From Undaria pinnatifida (Eukaryota > Sar > Phaeophyceae > Laminariales > Alariaceae), in assembly GCA_012845835.1 (NCBI GenBank), contig JABAKD010000026.1, positions 13,466,111 to 13,530,110 of the forward strand: a stretch of 64,000 bases of DNA, written 5' to 3'. The stretch's first letter is position 1, and each line of letters opens with the position of its first letter. Position numbers and translations under genes: made by a program. Shown piece by piece: positions 1-12,640 of the stretch. Under the pieces are notes generated by a model. That model was not told the DNA's origin and ran no database searches. It worked only from the letters and a program-made list of their open reading frames with translations.

Positions 1-1420
1 CGGCGCACTAATTCCTCTACTATTTCCTAACCTTACTCGTCCCTCCTGACTGTACCGGCGGCGGCCTTAGCCGTTCTCGTTTAGTGTCGTGAACGCCGCC
101 GCTAAGACGTTTTTGCCCGAATTTTTAGTCCGAATATTAATAGTCAAGTGAGTAGTCGTACGCACCGAAAAAACAACAACAGTCTCCCAAACGCTAAGGG
201 CGTTGTTTGTAGTAGCTCAATGGCTGGACCCGAACGTCGGCAGCGAGCTCGAATCTAGTGGATGGCCTCCATTTTTTATTGTATTTTTGCTTTGCTTTTC
301 TTCCCCTCGAGTTCGATCTTTTTGGCGTGTATCCAGTACTCCTTTACGTCATTTTTTTGTTAGTTTTCCTTCTCTTTTTTCGGTTTGTTTTGTACGTGCC
401 CGGTCACGGACGCGTGCTACGATATAATAGAGATATCACTTTTTGTCTGAAATGATATCTGAATGATGAGGCTTCTCAACCCAAAATCGTCCGAAATACG
501 AAGGTCATTTTGCATTATTATTGTTGTTTTCCTCGGTCATGAGATTTTTCAGCCGGTAGCAGCTTTATTTTATCTCTAAATAAATCCGTTTTTGATGTAT
601 TAAGATCTTAAAGAAACCTCAGAAAGTAAGTGGTGCACCTCTATCATAACACACGTGTCCACCAAAGCAAAAAGTGACTATTATTATGATAATGCATACT
701 ATGCTGGATACCGCATGCTGTTTGCCGAACTACTGGTGGTGTTGCCATTGCCGACGCTGCTTCTGTTATTAAATTGACACAACCACCCGAGTTGTGCTGC
801 CGTCACGGGGGACAATAGCTACCAGGTATTAGGTAATGACATCTTCATCATCGTGAAGTATATAAAAAAAACTCCAAGGATGTTGTGCATTTCTCAGTTT
901 TTTTTGGGGGGGGCAGTCTTACTTCTGCATTTATCTTGTTGCTGCGTGTCTGATGGCCGCTGTTGGCACCTCGTCATGCGTTGTTTTCGACCTTTTTTTT
1001 ATAGTCGTTTCTTCGTTTTGTCATGTGTAGGTGGACACAAAGTAGCATTCGGAAGCGAGTGTCTTATCTACTGCAATTAGCACCGGGGACTATTATTGTT
1101 CTTGGGTGCTACCTGCTGGAGCACAAATCGTACCATTATCAATTAATTCGTTTTAGTTTAAGGCATGATGTTCTCTGGCGGCTGAGGTTATATCCCCCCA
1201 TCAGGCCTCTCTCCCTGTGGAAGAATTTTGTTTGGACACGTCGATATGTAGGCAACGTTTCAGGGGGAAATGGCGGTAGCGATCCACAAACACCAAGGTC
1301 GACACCAAAGTCGCAATGATGAACTGCCACCAATTATTTGCCCTTGCAAGGTAATCCGGTAACCAACGCCCAAATCACAATACCACTAACAATTCGAAAC
1401 TCTATGAACATGTACCTACT
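1..1420. other. No gene recognised
   Basis: Mixed-composition sequence. Short open frames exist on both strands, but none has a recognisable motif, repeats elsewhere in the window, or shows convincing coding character. I see no similarity to the repeat families described further on. Confidence 0.5.
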
Positions 1421-1427
1421 CCTCCGT

Positions 1428-2686
1428 CCCCCTTGCCGCCTCGGTAAGGCATGCTGAGAAGCACGCCCTAGCAGGCTTGTAGCGATCGGGGGGGGTCTTT
1501 CTGGCGGGTGCAAGGTCGGATTCACCCTCAAGGAGTGATACCTTCTTGCTGCTGCGTGTGGCCGCGAGGCTTAGGCGTGGCGGTAGAGTTTGGTCGTACG
1601 TGGTGCGTTAGGCATGGTCACCTACGATTCGCGCGCCTTTTTAGGCAGCAGAGGCGGAGCAGCAATGCTTAATCGGGAAGCTCGTCCGCGGAGGCAGGCG
1701 CCACCACGACCCACACTACGGTGCAGTCTCGGTTTGCCTGGAGGGAACTGCGCCGGCAGGAGGCTGGATTCGAAGACGAAGGAGGAGGGCAACTGGCCGT
1801 CGACGGGTGGGGAAGATCCGGATTGAACTCTCCCTGAACGAAAATTTTTGTTTTTCAGACCAGCATCGCAAGCTGCATGGAGCTTTTTGTTTTGTTTGGG
1901 ACGAGGGGGAAGAAGAACCGTTCCGAACTGAGTGTCATCAAGAGCAAGTGCGAAGGAGCGGGCCGAGTGAGCTAAGGCGATGAGGCGGCTACGGAGAACC
2001 ACAGCAAGAGGATAGCACACGGAGACCCATGACCCGCATGCACACCATCATCACGAGAGCAGCGATGTCTTTTTTTTTCAGGGTTTTTTTTCGAGGCAAT
2101 AGTACAACATATTACTTACGTCAATGATTTTTGTAGAGTTGGACTAGTTGTATACACTTCATGGGGAACGACCCCCCTCAATTTTCAAATTTCAGGCACG
2201 GGCGTTGTAGCTTCGCTGCAACCTGTCAAATAACTCGGGAAGGTGGGGCGATCATTGATAATTGTATCTTGGTTCATTGCTCGATTGCTCTTGTTTCACT
2301 ACATGCCCGCGTGTCGTCACTCCGACAGCAATTCAGACAACATGCGCGTTCGTCTGTGCTCACGATTACCGTGCGGTTCGTACGGTGCAGGCAGCCCAAC
2401 CGCCGTAGTTTGTAGCCGCGAATTGGATACTTGTGGGAACGGGGTAACTCTACGCTGTAGTTGAGTGGGTACGCGCGGCCATGGAGTTCGGTTTGCACAT
2501 TCGACTTTTTCACTTGTGCGCCTCTTCGTATCGTGCGTTTTAGGCTGGAAAGCGTAGTATTTCCTGGACAAATTTTGATTTCGTTTGGTTTTTCGGATCT
2601 TCGTAGGGCTCCACAGCACCTTTGTGGGACCACGGACTCTAGATTTTCGACAAGAGTTAATGAGAGACAAACAACAAAACAACAAC
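1428..2686 (+). mobile_element. R2 retroposon, copy A
   Basis: First of four copies of a roughly 1.25 kb dispersed family. The 5' end begins at a CCTTGCCGCCTCGGTAAGG motif. The 3' end reads GACCACGGACTCTAGATTTT, then a GAGTTAATGAGAGACAAAC segment and an AAC-rich tail. This tail architecture matches the 3' end of the LINE copies at 13.4 and 60.9 kb (GACCACGGACTTGATT, GAGTTAATGTGAGAACAAC), which suggests mobilisation by the same retrotransposition machinery. No sense-strand open frame of note exists. The long antisense frames of 132 and 149 codons recur in all copies only because the DNA is repeated. Copy B follows in inverted orientation about 250 bp downstream. I infer a non-autonomous LINE-dependent element; it could also be the 3' UTR of a second, related LINE. 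Confidence 0.7.
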
Positions 2687-2932
2687 GTACGACCACACGT
2701 ACGTCGTCGGTTTGGTCCTCCATCTATCTGTCATGTGCCAATTACTTCTCATTCGGACGAGATACGACGTATCTCTTTCAAATCAGAATGGTAACAACAG
2801 CTCCCCCTGAATAGTCGTGATACTGCTGTATGGCGTAGTACAGCCACTCACGTACTGTCGTTACGTTTTTGGTTGTGGTTGTGGTTGGGTTGTGGGTTGG
2901 GGGTTGTTACGGGGTTTTGTGGGTTAATTTTT

Positions 2933-4162
2933 ATTGTTGTTGTTATTGTTGTTGTTGTTGTTGTTGTTATCACATTACCTGTTGTCAAAAATATAGAGTC
3001 CGTGGTCACACAAAGGTGCTGGAGCCCTAGGAAGATGCGAATAACAAAATGAAATCAAGATTCCTCCAGAGTACGCGCACAAATGAAATTATCCAATGTC
3101 CAAACTGAATTCACATGGCCGCGGGTATCCACTCAACTCCGGCATAGAATTACCCCGTTCCCACAACTAACCATCTCGCGGCTACAAACTACAGCGGTTG
3201 GGCTGCCTGCACCATACGAACCGCACGGTAATCGTGAGCACGGATGAACCCTCCTGCTGTCCGGAGTGCTGTCAGAGTGACGACACGCGGGCATGCAGTG
3301 AAAAAAGAGCAGTCGAACCAAAACCCACCATACAAATAGCAATGATCCCACCGTCTTCCCGGGTTGTCTGACAGGTGGCAGCGAAGGTAGGGCGCCCGTG
3401 CCTGAAAATTGAAAATTGAAGGCGGTCGTTCCCCATGAAAGGTATACAACTGTTCCAACTCCACGAGTACAAAATATCAGTGACGTAAGTGATATGTTGG
3501 ACTACTGCCTCGTAAAAAACCCCGAAAAAAGACGATTGCTGCTCTCGTGATGATGGTGTGAATGCGGGTCGTGGGTCTCCGTGTGCCATCCACCGGCTCT
3601 GGTCCTCCATGGCCGCCTTATCGCCTAAGCTCACTCGGCCCGCTCATTCGCACTCGCTCTCGTTGACCCTCCATTCCAATCGGTTCCCCTTCTCCCCCGT
3701 CCAGAAAAACAAAATGCTCCTCGCAGCTTGCGGTGCTGATCTGAAAAACAAAACGTCTCGTTCAGGGAGAGTTCAATCCGTCTCTTCTCCTCCCGTCAAC
3801 GCTTATTTGCCCTCATCCTCCGTCGTCGAATCCAGCCTCCTGCCGTCGAAGTTTCCTCTACTCAAACCAAAACTGCGCTGTAGTGTGGCTCGTGGTGGCG
3901 CCTGCCTCCGCGCTCGAGCATCAATTGCTGGTGTGCCGTTGCTGCCTAAAAAGACGCGCAAACCGTAGGTGACCATGCCTAACGCACCACATATGACCCA
4001 ATTCTACCGTCACGCTCAACCTCGCGGCCACACATAGCAGCAAGAAGGTATCACTCCTTGAAGGTGAGTTCGGCCTTACACCTTCCAGAACGACCCCCTC
4101 ACTCGCTACAAGCCTTCCAAGGCATTCCTCGCAGCATACCTTCCAGAGACGGCAAGGGGAAG
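2933..4162 (-). mobile_element. R2 retroposon, copy B (inverted)
   Basis: Reverse-oriented copy of the 1.25 kb family. On the + strand it starts with the complement of the AAC tail (TTATTGTTGTTGTTATTG and a GTT run to about 2969), then the complement of the conserved CCACGGACTC region near 3000. It ends at the complement of the 5' motif near 4151-4160. It lies tail-to-tail with copy A and head-to-head with copy C, so A-B-C forms a palindromic cluster. The antisense frame at 3558-3968 is the same shadow seen in copies A and C. Confidence 0.7.
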
Positions 4163-4190
4163 TTCAGGAGCTATGTGCGAGCGGCCAGAA

Positions 4191-4210
4191 AATATACTTC
4201 GAAGTATATT
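4191..4210. repeat. Perfect 20 bp palindrome next to R1
   Basis: AATATACTTCGAAGTATATT is fully self-complementary. It sits a few bases outside the R1 copy that starts at about 4217. Related palindromes (ATACTYCGRAGTAT core) lie close to other R1 ends at 10079, 37354 and 58469. Confidence 0.7.
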
Positions 4211-4216
4211 ATAAAA

Positions 4217-4825
4217 AATAAAATACACTGCAGCTGTAGGATCGAATGTTTGGTCGAAACTCATCTTTGCAAGCTGTGTGTGATGCTCTGATCGCGCGTA
4301 TTACGGGTTGTGTGTCCTCGTTAGGGATATATAGGTCGGCGATTCCCCTTGCAACTACAGTGTAGCTATCAGGGTCAACAGGGTGATGTTAGTCAGTCTG
4401 TGCGCGGAAACTACAAAACCTGTTTCTGAGGGGGACAAAATCTGACAGCTGTAAAAGGAATGCATTGGTTTATTATCAAGTGAATCCTGTAAGTCGATTA
4501 ACCGGTGAGGGGGGGGCGGAGGTTTGAAGGATCTGGGGGTCTGATTTTGATCAAACGGGGGGGCGGGGGGGGGGGGGGCGGGGGGGCGGGGGGGAGGGGA
4601 GCATCCTGTAAGTCAAATAAACGGTGAGGGGGAGGGGCGGAGTTTGCAAGGACCTGGCGGCCTGACTTTGATTAAAAAAGGGGGGGGGGGGGGCTAGGGT
4701 GCCGGGGGCGGGAGGGGCAGCTCAATTTGTGCCTAGAAACTATGAATCCTTCAAGAGAATAAATATGACTTTTTTGTAAAGAATGCGCGCGGGAGGGGGC
4801 GGTGGGGGCGGGGGGCGAATACTTA
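4217..4825 (+). repeat. R1 G-tract repeat copy
   Basis: R1 is the most frequent dispersed family here. Reading inward from its terminus it has AATACACTCCAGCTGTGAGA, then GTCGAAACTCATCTTTGCAA, then GATCGCGCGTATTACGGG, GTGTGTCCTCATTAAGGATA, CAGGGTCAACAGGGTGAT, GCGCGGAAACTATAAAAC and GGGGGACAAAATCTGACAG. Long G tracts follow. This copy carries G tracts near 4505, 4555-4600 and 4680 and stops where R2 copy C begins. No credible coding region is visible. Confidence 0.75.
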
Positions 4826-4830
4826 TCCGT

Positions 4831-6080
4831 TCCCCTTGCCGCCTCGGTAAGGCATGATGCGTAGCATGCCCTAGCAGGCTTGTAGCGAGTGGGGGGGGAC
4901 TTTCTGGCGGGTGTAGGGCCTGGCTCACCCTCAAGGGGTGATACCTTCTTGCTGCCGCGTGTGGCTGCGAGGCTTAGGCGTGGCGACAGAGTTTGGTCGT
5001 ACGTGGTGCGTTAGGCATGGTCACCTACGATTCGCGCGTCTTCTTAGGCAGCAGTGGCGGAGCAGCAATGCTTAATCGGCATGCTCGTGCGCGAAGGCAG
5101 GCGCCACCACGAGCCACACTACGGCGTAGTCTCGGTTAGCGTGGAGGGAACTGCGCCGGCAGGAGGCTGGATTCGACGACGAAGGAAGAGGGCAACTGGC
5201 CGTCGACGAGCGGGGAAGCGATGGATTGAACTCTCCCTGAACGAGAATTTTTGTTTTCAGACCAGCATCGTGGAGCATTTTGTTTTGTTTGGGACATGGG
5301 AGAAGGAGAACCGTTTGGAATTGAGTGTCATCAAGAGCAAGTGCGAAGGAGCTGGCCGAGTGAGGCGATGAGGCGGCTATGGAGAACCACAGCAGGAGGA
5401 TAGCACACGGAGACCCATGACCCGCATGCACACCATCATCACGAGAGCAGCGATCGTCCTTTTTTTCAGTTTTTTTTTTCGAGGCAGTAGTACAACATGT
5501 TACTTACGTCACTGATTTTTTTAGAGTTGGACTAGTTGTATACACTTCACGGGGGACGACCTCCCGCGATTTTCAATTTTCAGGCACGGGTGTAGGTAGT
5601 AGATTCGCTGCAACCTGTCAAACAACTCGGGAAGGCGGGGCGATCATTGATATTTGTACCGTGGTTCTTGGTTCGATTGCCCTTGTTTCACTGCATGCCC
5701 GCGTGTCGTCACTTAGCACTCCAGACAGCAGGCGCGTTCGTTCGTCTGTGCTCATGATTACCGTGCGGTTCGTACGGTGCAGGCAGCCCAACCGCTGTCG
5801 TTTGTAGCCGCCAGTTGGTTGCTTGTGGGAACGGGGTAACTCTATGCTGTAGTTGAGTGGATACCCGCGGCCATGGAGTTCAGTTTGCACATTGGACCTT
5901 TTCACGTGTTCGCCTCTTCGTATCGTGCGTTTTAGGCGGGAAAGCGTAGTGATTTCCGGAGGAATTTTGATTTCGATTGGGTTTTCGGATCTTTGTAGGG
6001 CTCCACAGCACCTTTGTGGGACCACGGACTCTAGATTTTTGACAAGAGTTAATGAGAGACAAACAACACACAACAACAAC
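4831..6080 (+). mobile_element. R2 retroposon, copy C
   Basis: Third copy of the 1.25 kb family, in the same orientation as copy A, from the CCTTGCCGCCTCGGTAAGG start to the GAGTTAATGAGAGACAAAC plus AAC tail. The tail runs directly into a CAT/ATC microsatellite (about 6084-6121), as expected when a simple-repeat tail grows or is extended at the target. Frames on both strands are shadows. Confidence 0.7.
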
Positions 6081-6083
6081 TTA

Positions 6084-6087
6084 TCAC

Positions 6088-6121
<34 letters not shown>
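6084..6121. repeat. (ATC)n microsatellite
   Basis: About twelve ATC/CAT units immediately after the AAC tail of R2 copy C. They give poly-Ser and poly-Asp stretches in chance reading frames. Confidence 0.85.
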
Positions 6122-6122
<1 letters not shown>

Positions 6123-6730
6123 GGTAAAGTGTACAACCCAAAATTCGGCCAACACTCGTATACGCGCAATTCGTGTAGACTATGTTAACATATCCAAAAA
6201 AATTGTTTAGACTAATATTTTTCCTTGTTCCCAATCTCAGAATCAGTTATCGAAATCACCAAAAAAAATGTCCTTACACAATGTTGAGGAAGCGTACGTT
6301 ACCAACATTAATAGTACATACATACACATTCTCGGTTTTCTACGTACATCAGCTACATACAAGATTTCGGCGGCGTCTGCCTTTTATCTCGTAAAACCTT
6401 GTAAACTCTTCATTATTAATCGAATTGCGCAATGCATGTTGATTCAAGAGGACTGCAGAATCAAGTGTAGGATACTGTGACGCTTATTGAAACACACCCC
6501 CTATCTCAGAGCTCGCGCAAGTAAGCCCGAGAGAAAGAATTTTCGAAAACATGGCATCGGTAGGCCGGTCATTTTTGGGGCACACGTTTTTTAGTGACCC
6601 GGGTCCACAGGCGCGAGTGTGTCAATGACCTCCCTCTGCAATCTTTTGCGGTATGAATGCCTCGTTATGTTCTGTTTTATGGATGCGATTGAAAACCACC
6701 ACACACAGAGGAACCAGCTCTTCCCGGCCG
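6122..6730. other. No gene recognised
   Basis: AT-rich then mixed sequence without recognisable coding motif. It resembles none of the repeat families in the window. Confidence 0.4.
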
Positions 6731-6855
6731 TATATATATACTCACTGATTGTACGACCTACCCCAGGATATACATGATAAAAACTGATGTATTATTTCCA
6801 AAAATGTCACATTTATCCCCTCGAAATGATGTATAGTTTCCAGGCACATATTGAC

Positions 6856-6886
<31 letters not shown>

Positions 6887-7290
6887 GCCCCCAATAATAC
6901 ACTGGTGCCAAAAGCGTCACATTTATCCCCTCGGAAGGATTTATAGCTTACACGCACAAATTGCCCCTCTCCCCCCCCCCCCCGCCCCCCTCCAAACCCG
7001 CTCGCTTTTGATAAAAACCAGCCCCCCCTTTCCCTTCACAGCTGTCAGATTTTGTCCCCCTCAGGTACGGGTTTTATTGTTTCCGCGCACAGACTGACTA
7101 AAATCATCCTGTTGACCCTGATAGCTACACTGTAGTTGTAAGGGGAGTCGCCGACCTATATCCTTAATGAGGACACACAACTCGTAATGCGCGCGATCGG
7201 AGTATCACACACAGCTTGCAAAGATGAGTTTCGACGAAATCTTCGATCTCACAGCTGGAGTGTATTTTAATTTTTATAATATATATATCC
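6730..7290 (-). repeat. R1 G-tract repeat copy (inverted)
   Basis: Reverse-oriented R1. It has long C tracts at about 6859-6893 and 6968-6990. Each is flanked by repeats of a module carrying GTCACATTTATCCCCTCG and a TTTCCAGGCACA-type segment, so two degenerate roughly 110 bp submodules lie in tandem. The copy ends in the conserved terminus (GATGAGTTTCGACGAAATC, CACAGCTGGAGTGTATTTT). Confidence 0.75.
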
Positions 7291-7299
7291 TGAATTGCG

Positions 7300-8160
7300 G
7301 CGCCCCTTGCTACCCCGACGTGGTTCTTTGCAGACAAGAAACTTCAAGCAACACTTGTTTTTCATAGCGCTCTTCCTCGTGACCAGCTGCCATGGACCGT
7401 TCGCTGAAAAAAAACGCCCATTTGGCGAGGGGGGGGGGGGGGGGGGGGGGGGGAGGGGGGGGGAACCCTGAAAAGAGTATTTTCTACAGTCCTTATCTTT
7501 TCATTAAGGTACGAGTCACTCGGAAATTCAACAGAGTTTTCAGAAAAATGGGAATGGAGCCTAAAATGAGAACCAAGCGTTATCTCCAGAACCATGCGGT
7601 GTATCAGAGAACCGAAATGATCCTGCGAAACCCCTTGGCCAGCCCTGTGAGAGGAGCTCGTCAGAACGGTCATGCTCCATCTCATGCCTCCGGGTGGGCG
7701 CGAAAAGCGATATACGCTGGCTCTATGGTGATTTCTCTAGATGCTGGCTACCGAGGCGATGCCGAGGACTTCCAGCCTGAGCGACAGCTCATTCGAAGGC
7801 TGCTGTACAGCCCCACAGGACTGTCATTTCTTTTTTCAAATGTGACTTGAAACCTGTCGTGAAAACTGGGGAAACCCCCCAAAACCGTGTAACCCTCATT
7901 TCAGACGATGTACTAAGCTCGCACAGATTTTTTTTTTTTTTTTTTTTGTTACGACGGACATGATTGGTTTTTTAATGGGCTTAAGAACTGCCCGCGACAA
8001 GGCCGATTTAGTCGCATTCGAACTGGAACGGGTGTGGGAAACAAAGATCTTCGCGCGAGTACATTGCTTGCGTTGACCAAGCTTGCGAACGCAAAAAAAA
8101 TATGATCTAAAAAAACATGATTTTTTTGCGAGGTGAAAGTTTAACTAGCTTGTGGCGGGG
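7300..8160. other. Unassigned, G-homopolymer and a 152-codon open frame
   Basis: Holds a long G tract (about 7429-7461) and an open frame on the + strand at 7392-7850 running through it. The frame has a poly-Gly segment from the G tract and no motif I recognise, so I do not call it a gene. The 7850-8160 stretch has poly-T and poly-A runs only. Confidence 0.35.
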
Positions 8161-8164
8161 TATA

Positions 8165-8492
8165 CGTATGCGTAGTGATAGATACTACGGGTAATATTTA
8201 CGTGCGTGGTAGTCTTTCTCGGGTGGCAAACGGTAAATATATATATTTAGTCTTTTTCTCCACGCGTGAGTAATGAGACGCATGCACCGGTATGGACCTG
8301 GCAATCGTATACTGACTCCCGATTTCACTTTTATATGTTTCTGGTGGAGGCATGAATCGCGTCAGCCGTGATATATATATGCGTGTACCACCTTGGGTTG
8401 TCCGTGCTTTTTCCTGGGGTATTCCTCAGCTCAAGATTGACCGGAGCAAGTCCTGTGACCACGGACTTGATTATGCGAGAACAACAACAACA
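8165..8492 (+). mobile_element. LINE 3'-tail copy (5'-truncated)
   Basis: Matches the 3' end of the LINE copies at 13.4 and 60.9 kb. Shared segments include TATGCGTAGTGATAGATAC, CATGCACCGGTATGGACC, CTGACTCCCGATTTCAC, CGCGTCAGCCGTGATAT and GACCACGGACTTGATTATGC, and the copy ends in GAGAACAACAACAACA. No reverse transcriptase is included, so this is a severely 5'-truncated insertion, typical of target-primed reverse transcription. Confidence 0.75.
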
Positions 8493-8616
8493 GTTTCAGA
8501 CCTACATAGTCAGGTGCTGACCCCTGAACATTTTCAATTACTATAGTTGTAACCAAGTGCAGCGAATGTTTTCATCGGGACTGGTGGTGTATACGGCATC
8601 AAAACCTGCCGTATAC

Positions 8617-8810
8617 TAAAACCATCCTGTTGACCCTGATAGCTACACTGTAGTTGTAAGGGGAGTCGCCGGCCTATATCCTTAATGAGGACACACAACT
8701 CGTAATGCGCGCGATCGGAGTATCACACACAGCTTGCAAAGATGAGTTTCGACTAAATCTTTGATCTCATAGCTGGAGTGTATTTTCATTTTTTATATTA
8801 TATATATGGG
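8617..8810 (-). repeat. R1 partial copy (inverted)
   Basis: Only the terminal part is present, from CCTGTTGACCCTGATAGC to CATAGCTGGAGTGTATTTT. It lacks the G-tract interior. Confidence 0.75.
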
Positions 8811-9536
8811 TATACACCTGTTATTCCAGGAGCAACATGGACCGATCGATCGGAACAGTCATCATCATATCGGGACAACCAATTATCATGTTGCGGGCGA
8901 GCCATTGCGCGTTTGGTCCGAGGTTCATCAGCTTGCGGTAGAGTCCATCGAGTCGAACGTCATTTCGGACACCGATTCCGGCAAAACCAACAGACAACAC
9001 CCCAAAAGTAGGGTTGAAAGGGGGTCCAAGAAACCACTAATGATGATGATGTACGATGTACGATACCCCGCTGTAATAAAAGGAGGGGGTTGAGCCATCC
9101 CACGGTAGGTGAGGGGTTGCATCAGAAAGTCCCCGAGTTTTTCACATGAGGAGCTCAATGCCTCACCAAGAAAAATGATTTGTAGAGCATTCGTTCGCAC
9201 CACCCGACCAAGCTTCTATGCCTTACTTAGTCCAAAACAAAATGTACTCGAGAAATTACTTCATTGACGGGAAGTTCCTCACATGAGCAGCTCAACCACC
9301 CGGGGACGTTTTGGCCCAAAAACTGCAACCCCTTCCGTGGGATGACTCGGTTCGTAGGCCGACTTGGATGAGGAGAAAAAAAAAGGTGGACAAAGATATA
9401 CCAGGCGAACCGTATGTATAAGTACAACCAGGAGGATACACTTCAGTACCAGAATGATACCTACGTTGATCTGAAAAATCCCCACTAATGATTGCCACCA
9501 ACTGAATCAGACGGATATAATACATATATACTGATA
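8811..9536. other. Unassigned; weakly resembles 11.76-12.2 kb
   Basis: No gene recognised. A segment near 8940-9000 (GAGTCGAACGTCATTTCGG) resembles 11876-11900 (GAGTCCAACGTCATTTTGG), which suggests a diverged dispersed repeat shared by the two places. Confidence 0.35.
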
Positions 9537-10700
9537 TAAAAATTTTAAATACAATCCAGCTGTGAGATCGAACATGTACTGTCGAAACTCATATATTTGC
9601 AAGCTGCGTGTGATACTCCGATCGCGCGTACTACGGGTTGTGTGTCCTCATTAAGGATATAGGTCGGCGACTCCCCTTGCAATAACTACAGTGTAGCCAT
9701 CAGGGTCAACAGGATGATTTTAGTCAGTCTGTTCGCGGAAACAATAGAACCCGGTTTTGAAGGGGACAAAATCTGACAGCTGTGGAAGGAAATGCATCAG
9801 TTTATCAAGGCTTAGTGAATCCTGTAAGTCGAATGACCGGTGAGGGGAGGGCGGAGTTTTTATGGACCTGAGCGGCCTCATTTAAATCAAAATGGGGGGC
9901 GGGGGGAGGGGGGAGTGCGCTCAATTTGTGCGTAGAAACTATGAATCGTTCAAGGGGATTAATCTGACGGGAATCCAAAAAATGCACGGCGGGGGGGCAG
10001 CTCAATCTATGCGTACAAACTATACATCATTTAAGGGGATAATTGTGACGGTTTTGGAAAGAATGAACCTTTATCATGTACTCCGGAGTATATACTGTAT
10101 GTCGTAAACCTGTCAGTAGAGGTCGGAGTGTTCGAGGGAGTGGGGGTGGCGTGGGTGGGGAGATGGGGGGTGGGGGAGGGGGGGGGGGCAAGGGCTTCAG
10201 GTCGCAAAGATGTAGGGGTTATATACGCGTGGTGCTAGGTCTAAGCGACGGTGCGGGTTGTGTCGACGGAGGGGGCGTTGAGGGCGGGGGGGGGCGCGCA
10301 TTGCAGCAGCGGGGCATGGATGGCTCTTAAACGATAATGAGACGATATCCAGGGCGTAAAAGTGTTTTTTACTTCAGGCGGATGTCGATAATAATAGGTG
10401 GGGCGTTTGAGCAAGAGAGGGCGAGAAAGAAAAGAGCGGGGGGGGGGGGGGTGAAAAGGGTTTTCAAGAGGTTTAGGTCACATATATTATCGTAATGCGC
10501 GCGATCGGAGTATCACACACAGCTTGCAAAGATGAGTTTCGACGAAATCCTCGATCTCACAGCTGGAGTGTATTTTAATTTTTATAATATTATATACATT
10601 TTTTATTTTATTATTAAAATACACTCCAGCTGTGAGATCAAGGGGTTGGTCGAAATATTTGCAACACTTGTGAGTGATACTTCGATTGCGCGTATAATAC
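9537..10700 (+). repeat. R1 cluster: full module, second module and terminal hairpin
   Basis: A + oriented R1 terminus at about 9553 runs through several G-tract submodules (9895-9910, 9988, 10150-10190). It continues into a second module (GATGTAGGGGTTATATACGC; GATATCCAGGGCGTAAAAGT) and a TTTAGGTCACATATATTATC boundary near 10475. From 10493 to 10690 two R1 termini face each other, AGCTGGAGTGTATTTTAAT against ATTAAAATACACTCCAGCT, and form a long inverted repeat around 10600. Confidence 0.65.
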
Positions 10701-12640
10701 AACATGTATGTCCCAAACAATACGTCGAATTATATATGGACTACGTACGAGGAATACACAGTTTTTTGTACGCAAAACATTTGCCTACGGGCGCATACAG
10801 CATGCCACCTCACCTACAGAGATATCCTTGAAGCGTGGAGACGTACTGCAGCTGCCGAGCCTTTCTGCCAAAAGGATGGTGGTGCGTTGATTTCCAGCAG
10901 AACATCATCAAGCGTAAGGAGAGGTCGACGGGGCGGGGAGGAGTGGGAAACAGATTTCGAAGAGGGCAGGAGGAGACGGAGAGGGATGAAGAACGCGACT
11001 GATTCTGAGGGAAAGACTGGTAATCATAAATATTTCCCAGATGCAGCTCGGACCTGCAGTCGAGAATTTTGCAAAGCGGGTGGGTTCCAAGTATCATAGT
11101 CTGGGATGGGTCGCGTCCACCTAGTAATACCGGGGTATACGGCGCCAGTAATCCAACTTTCAATGCAACAGCTACAGCTCTACGACGGTTTCTACGTGGT
11201 ACACGCGACATAACGTTTCATAGCTATGGCCACTGATAGAACCAAATTGGTACGGCCGTTTTTGGACTCACGGTCTCATATTCGACATAAAACTTGGGCA
11301 GTACGACTCAACACCCCGAAATTGCTAAACAAACCGTTGGTACAGAGTAATGTGATTTATGATTTCAAGTACGGGACAAACATTACGTAAGTGGCAGTAT
11401 CGTCTCACGAAGGATATTAGTCGTAATTACTTGAAAGTTGATCGTCTATTTGGGGCGACTCTGCATTCTGCGACTAACTGAAATGGCCCTTGACATAACT
11501 GAGAGCCTACGGAAGGCGACTCGCATGATATATACCGGGCTTCAGACATGGGAAACAGTGTGAATTGAACGTCCGTTTGAACCGTGGGGGCTGTTTTACT
11601 CCATCCAGCCGTGTGTAACGACTCCATAATGACATCTGAGCTCCTCACAAGCGGTGGCAGACGGTGCACGAACCTCGCGTAGCTGCGTTTAAACACGCTG
11701 ATGTTTCTCGATCGTTGATATTGACAGCAGCAGAGATCCACTATGATCGAAAACAGCAGACAACATGTACAGGCACAACTATGCAGCCGCTACCATATCG
11801 AGCATTCTACGCCATGAACACGCCACCAGCGCCGCCATGCTGATATTTGTAGTATCGGCGGTGCCAGCATTCGTTGAGTCCAACGTCATTTTGGAAGGTG
11901 AGTCCGGAGTCGCAAACAGACGGTTCACTACAAAACCAAGGTCGAAATACGGTATGCGATGTGCCGGGGCACCATACCTCCCAGGGGAGGCCGACGGGGG
12001 GATGGGGGGGGGGGAGCAACGGTCACCCGTGATCACGACGTCGATTCGACCCACACAAGCACAACTATATGGCATCTACTTTCATGCCAGGTAGATAGGC
12101 CTGCGTTTATCTGGACGATGGCCACATTACCACCTACTGGATTAAGCGTGGATACTGTTAGCAAGTCGCAGACATGTCAAGCTCGCGGCACTACAGTAGT
12201 ACCGACCTGTCAAGCACTCCAACAGGCCTGCCGAAGGCAGATAAGGGCCGACGGGCGCATACAATATGCACAGTCTCACCTTTCGAGGACCGTGCAACAG
12301 TAGAGTTTGCAAGCCGTCTCGGCAAGAAGACGGCGGTGTGTTGAACGTGTGTCAAATTTGGAAGAGGAATAGGAGGTACAAGGTGAAGATGGCGATGGAG
12401 GAGGGGAGGAGGAATATTTATAGACGGGGGGGGGAAAAGAGAGTGCTGGAGGGGGTGAATGGGAGTCACGTGTTTTCCAGATCAAGCAAGGGGAGGAGAG
12501 TACGCTATTACTAAGAGTAGGCCCACCTGCCCGCAGGTTTGCAGATTGGTCTGGGTCGGGTCGTGCGTGGTCTCCCGGCACCGATACGTTTGAAGGATTT
12601 AACGCATCCCTGCAACCTTTCGATTGTTTGAGCTTTGTCC
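10701..12640. other. Unassigned sequence with diverged internal duplication
   Basis: Several open frames of 100-133 codons occur on both strands, none with recognisable motifs. Segments near 10790-10900 and 12250-12360 look like diverged copies of each other (GGGCGCATACA, then GCCGAGCC/AGCCGTCT, then GGTGGTGCGTTG/GGCGGTGTGTTG), each followed by purine-rich sequence. This is probably an old unclassified repeat. Confidence 0.35.

Noticed and set aside
1622..2723. Frames of 132 and 149 codons antisense to R2, repeated in copies B, C and D
   Set aside because: They recur because the DNA is repeated. Frames shift between copies and no motif is present.
6742..7685. Poly-Gly and poly-Pro frames around G/C tracts
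   Set aside because: Homopolymer artefacts in R1 and neighbouring sequence.
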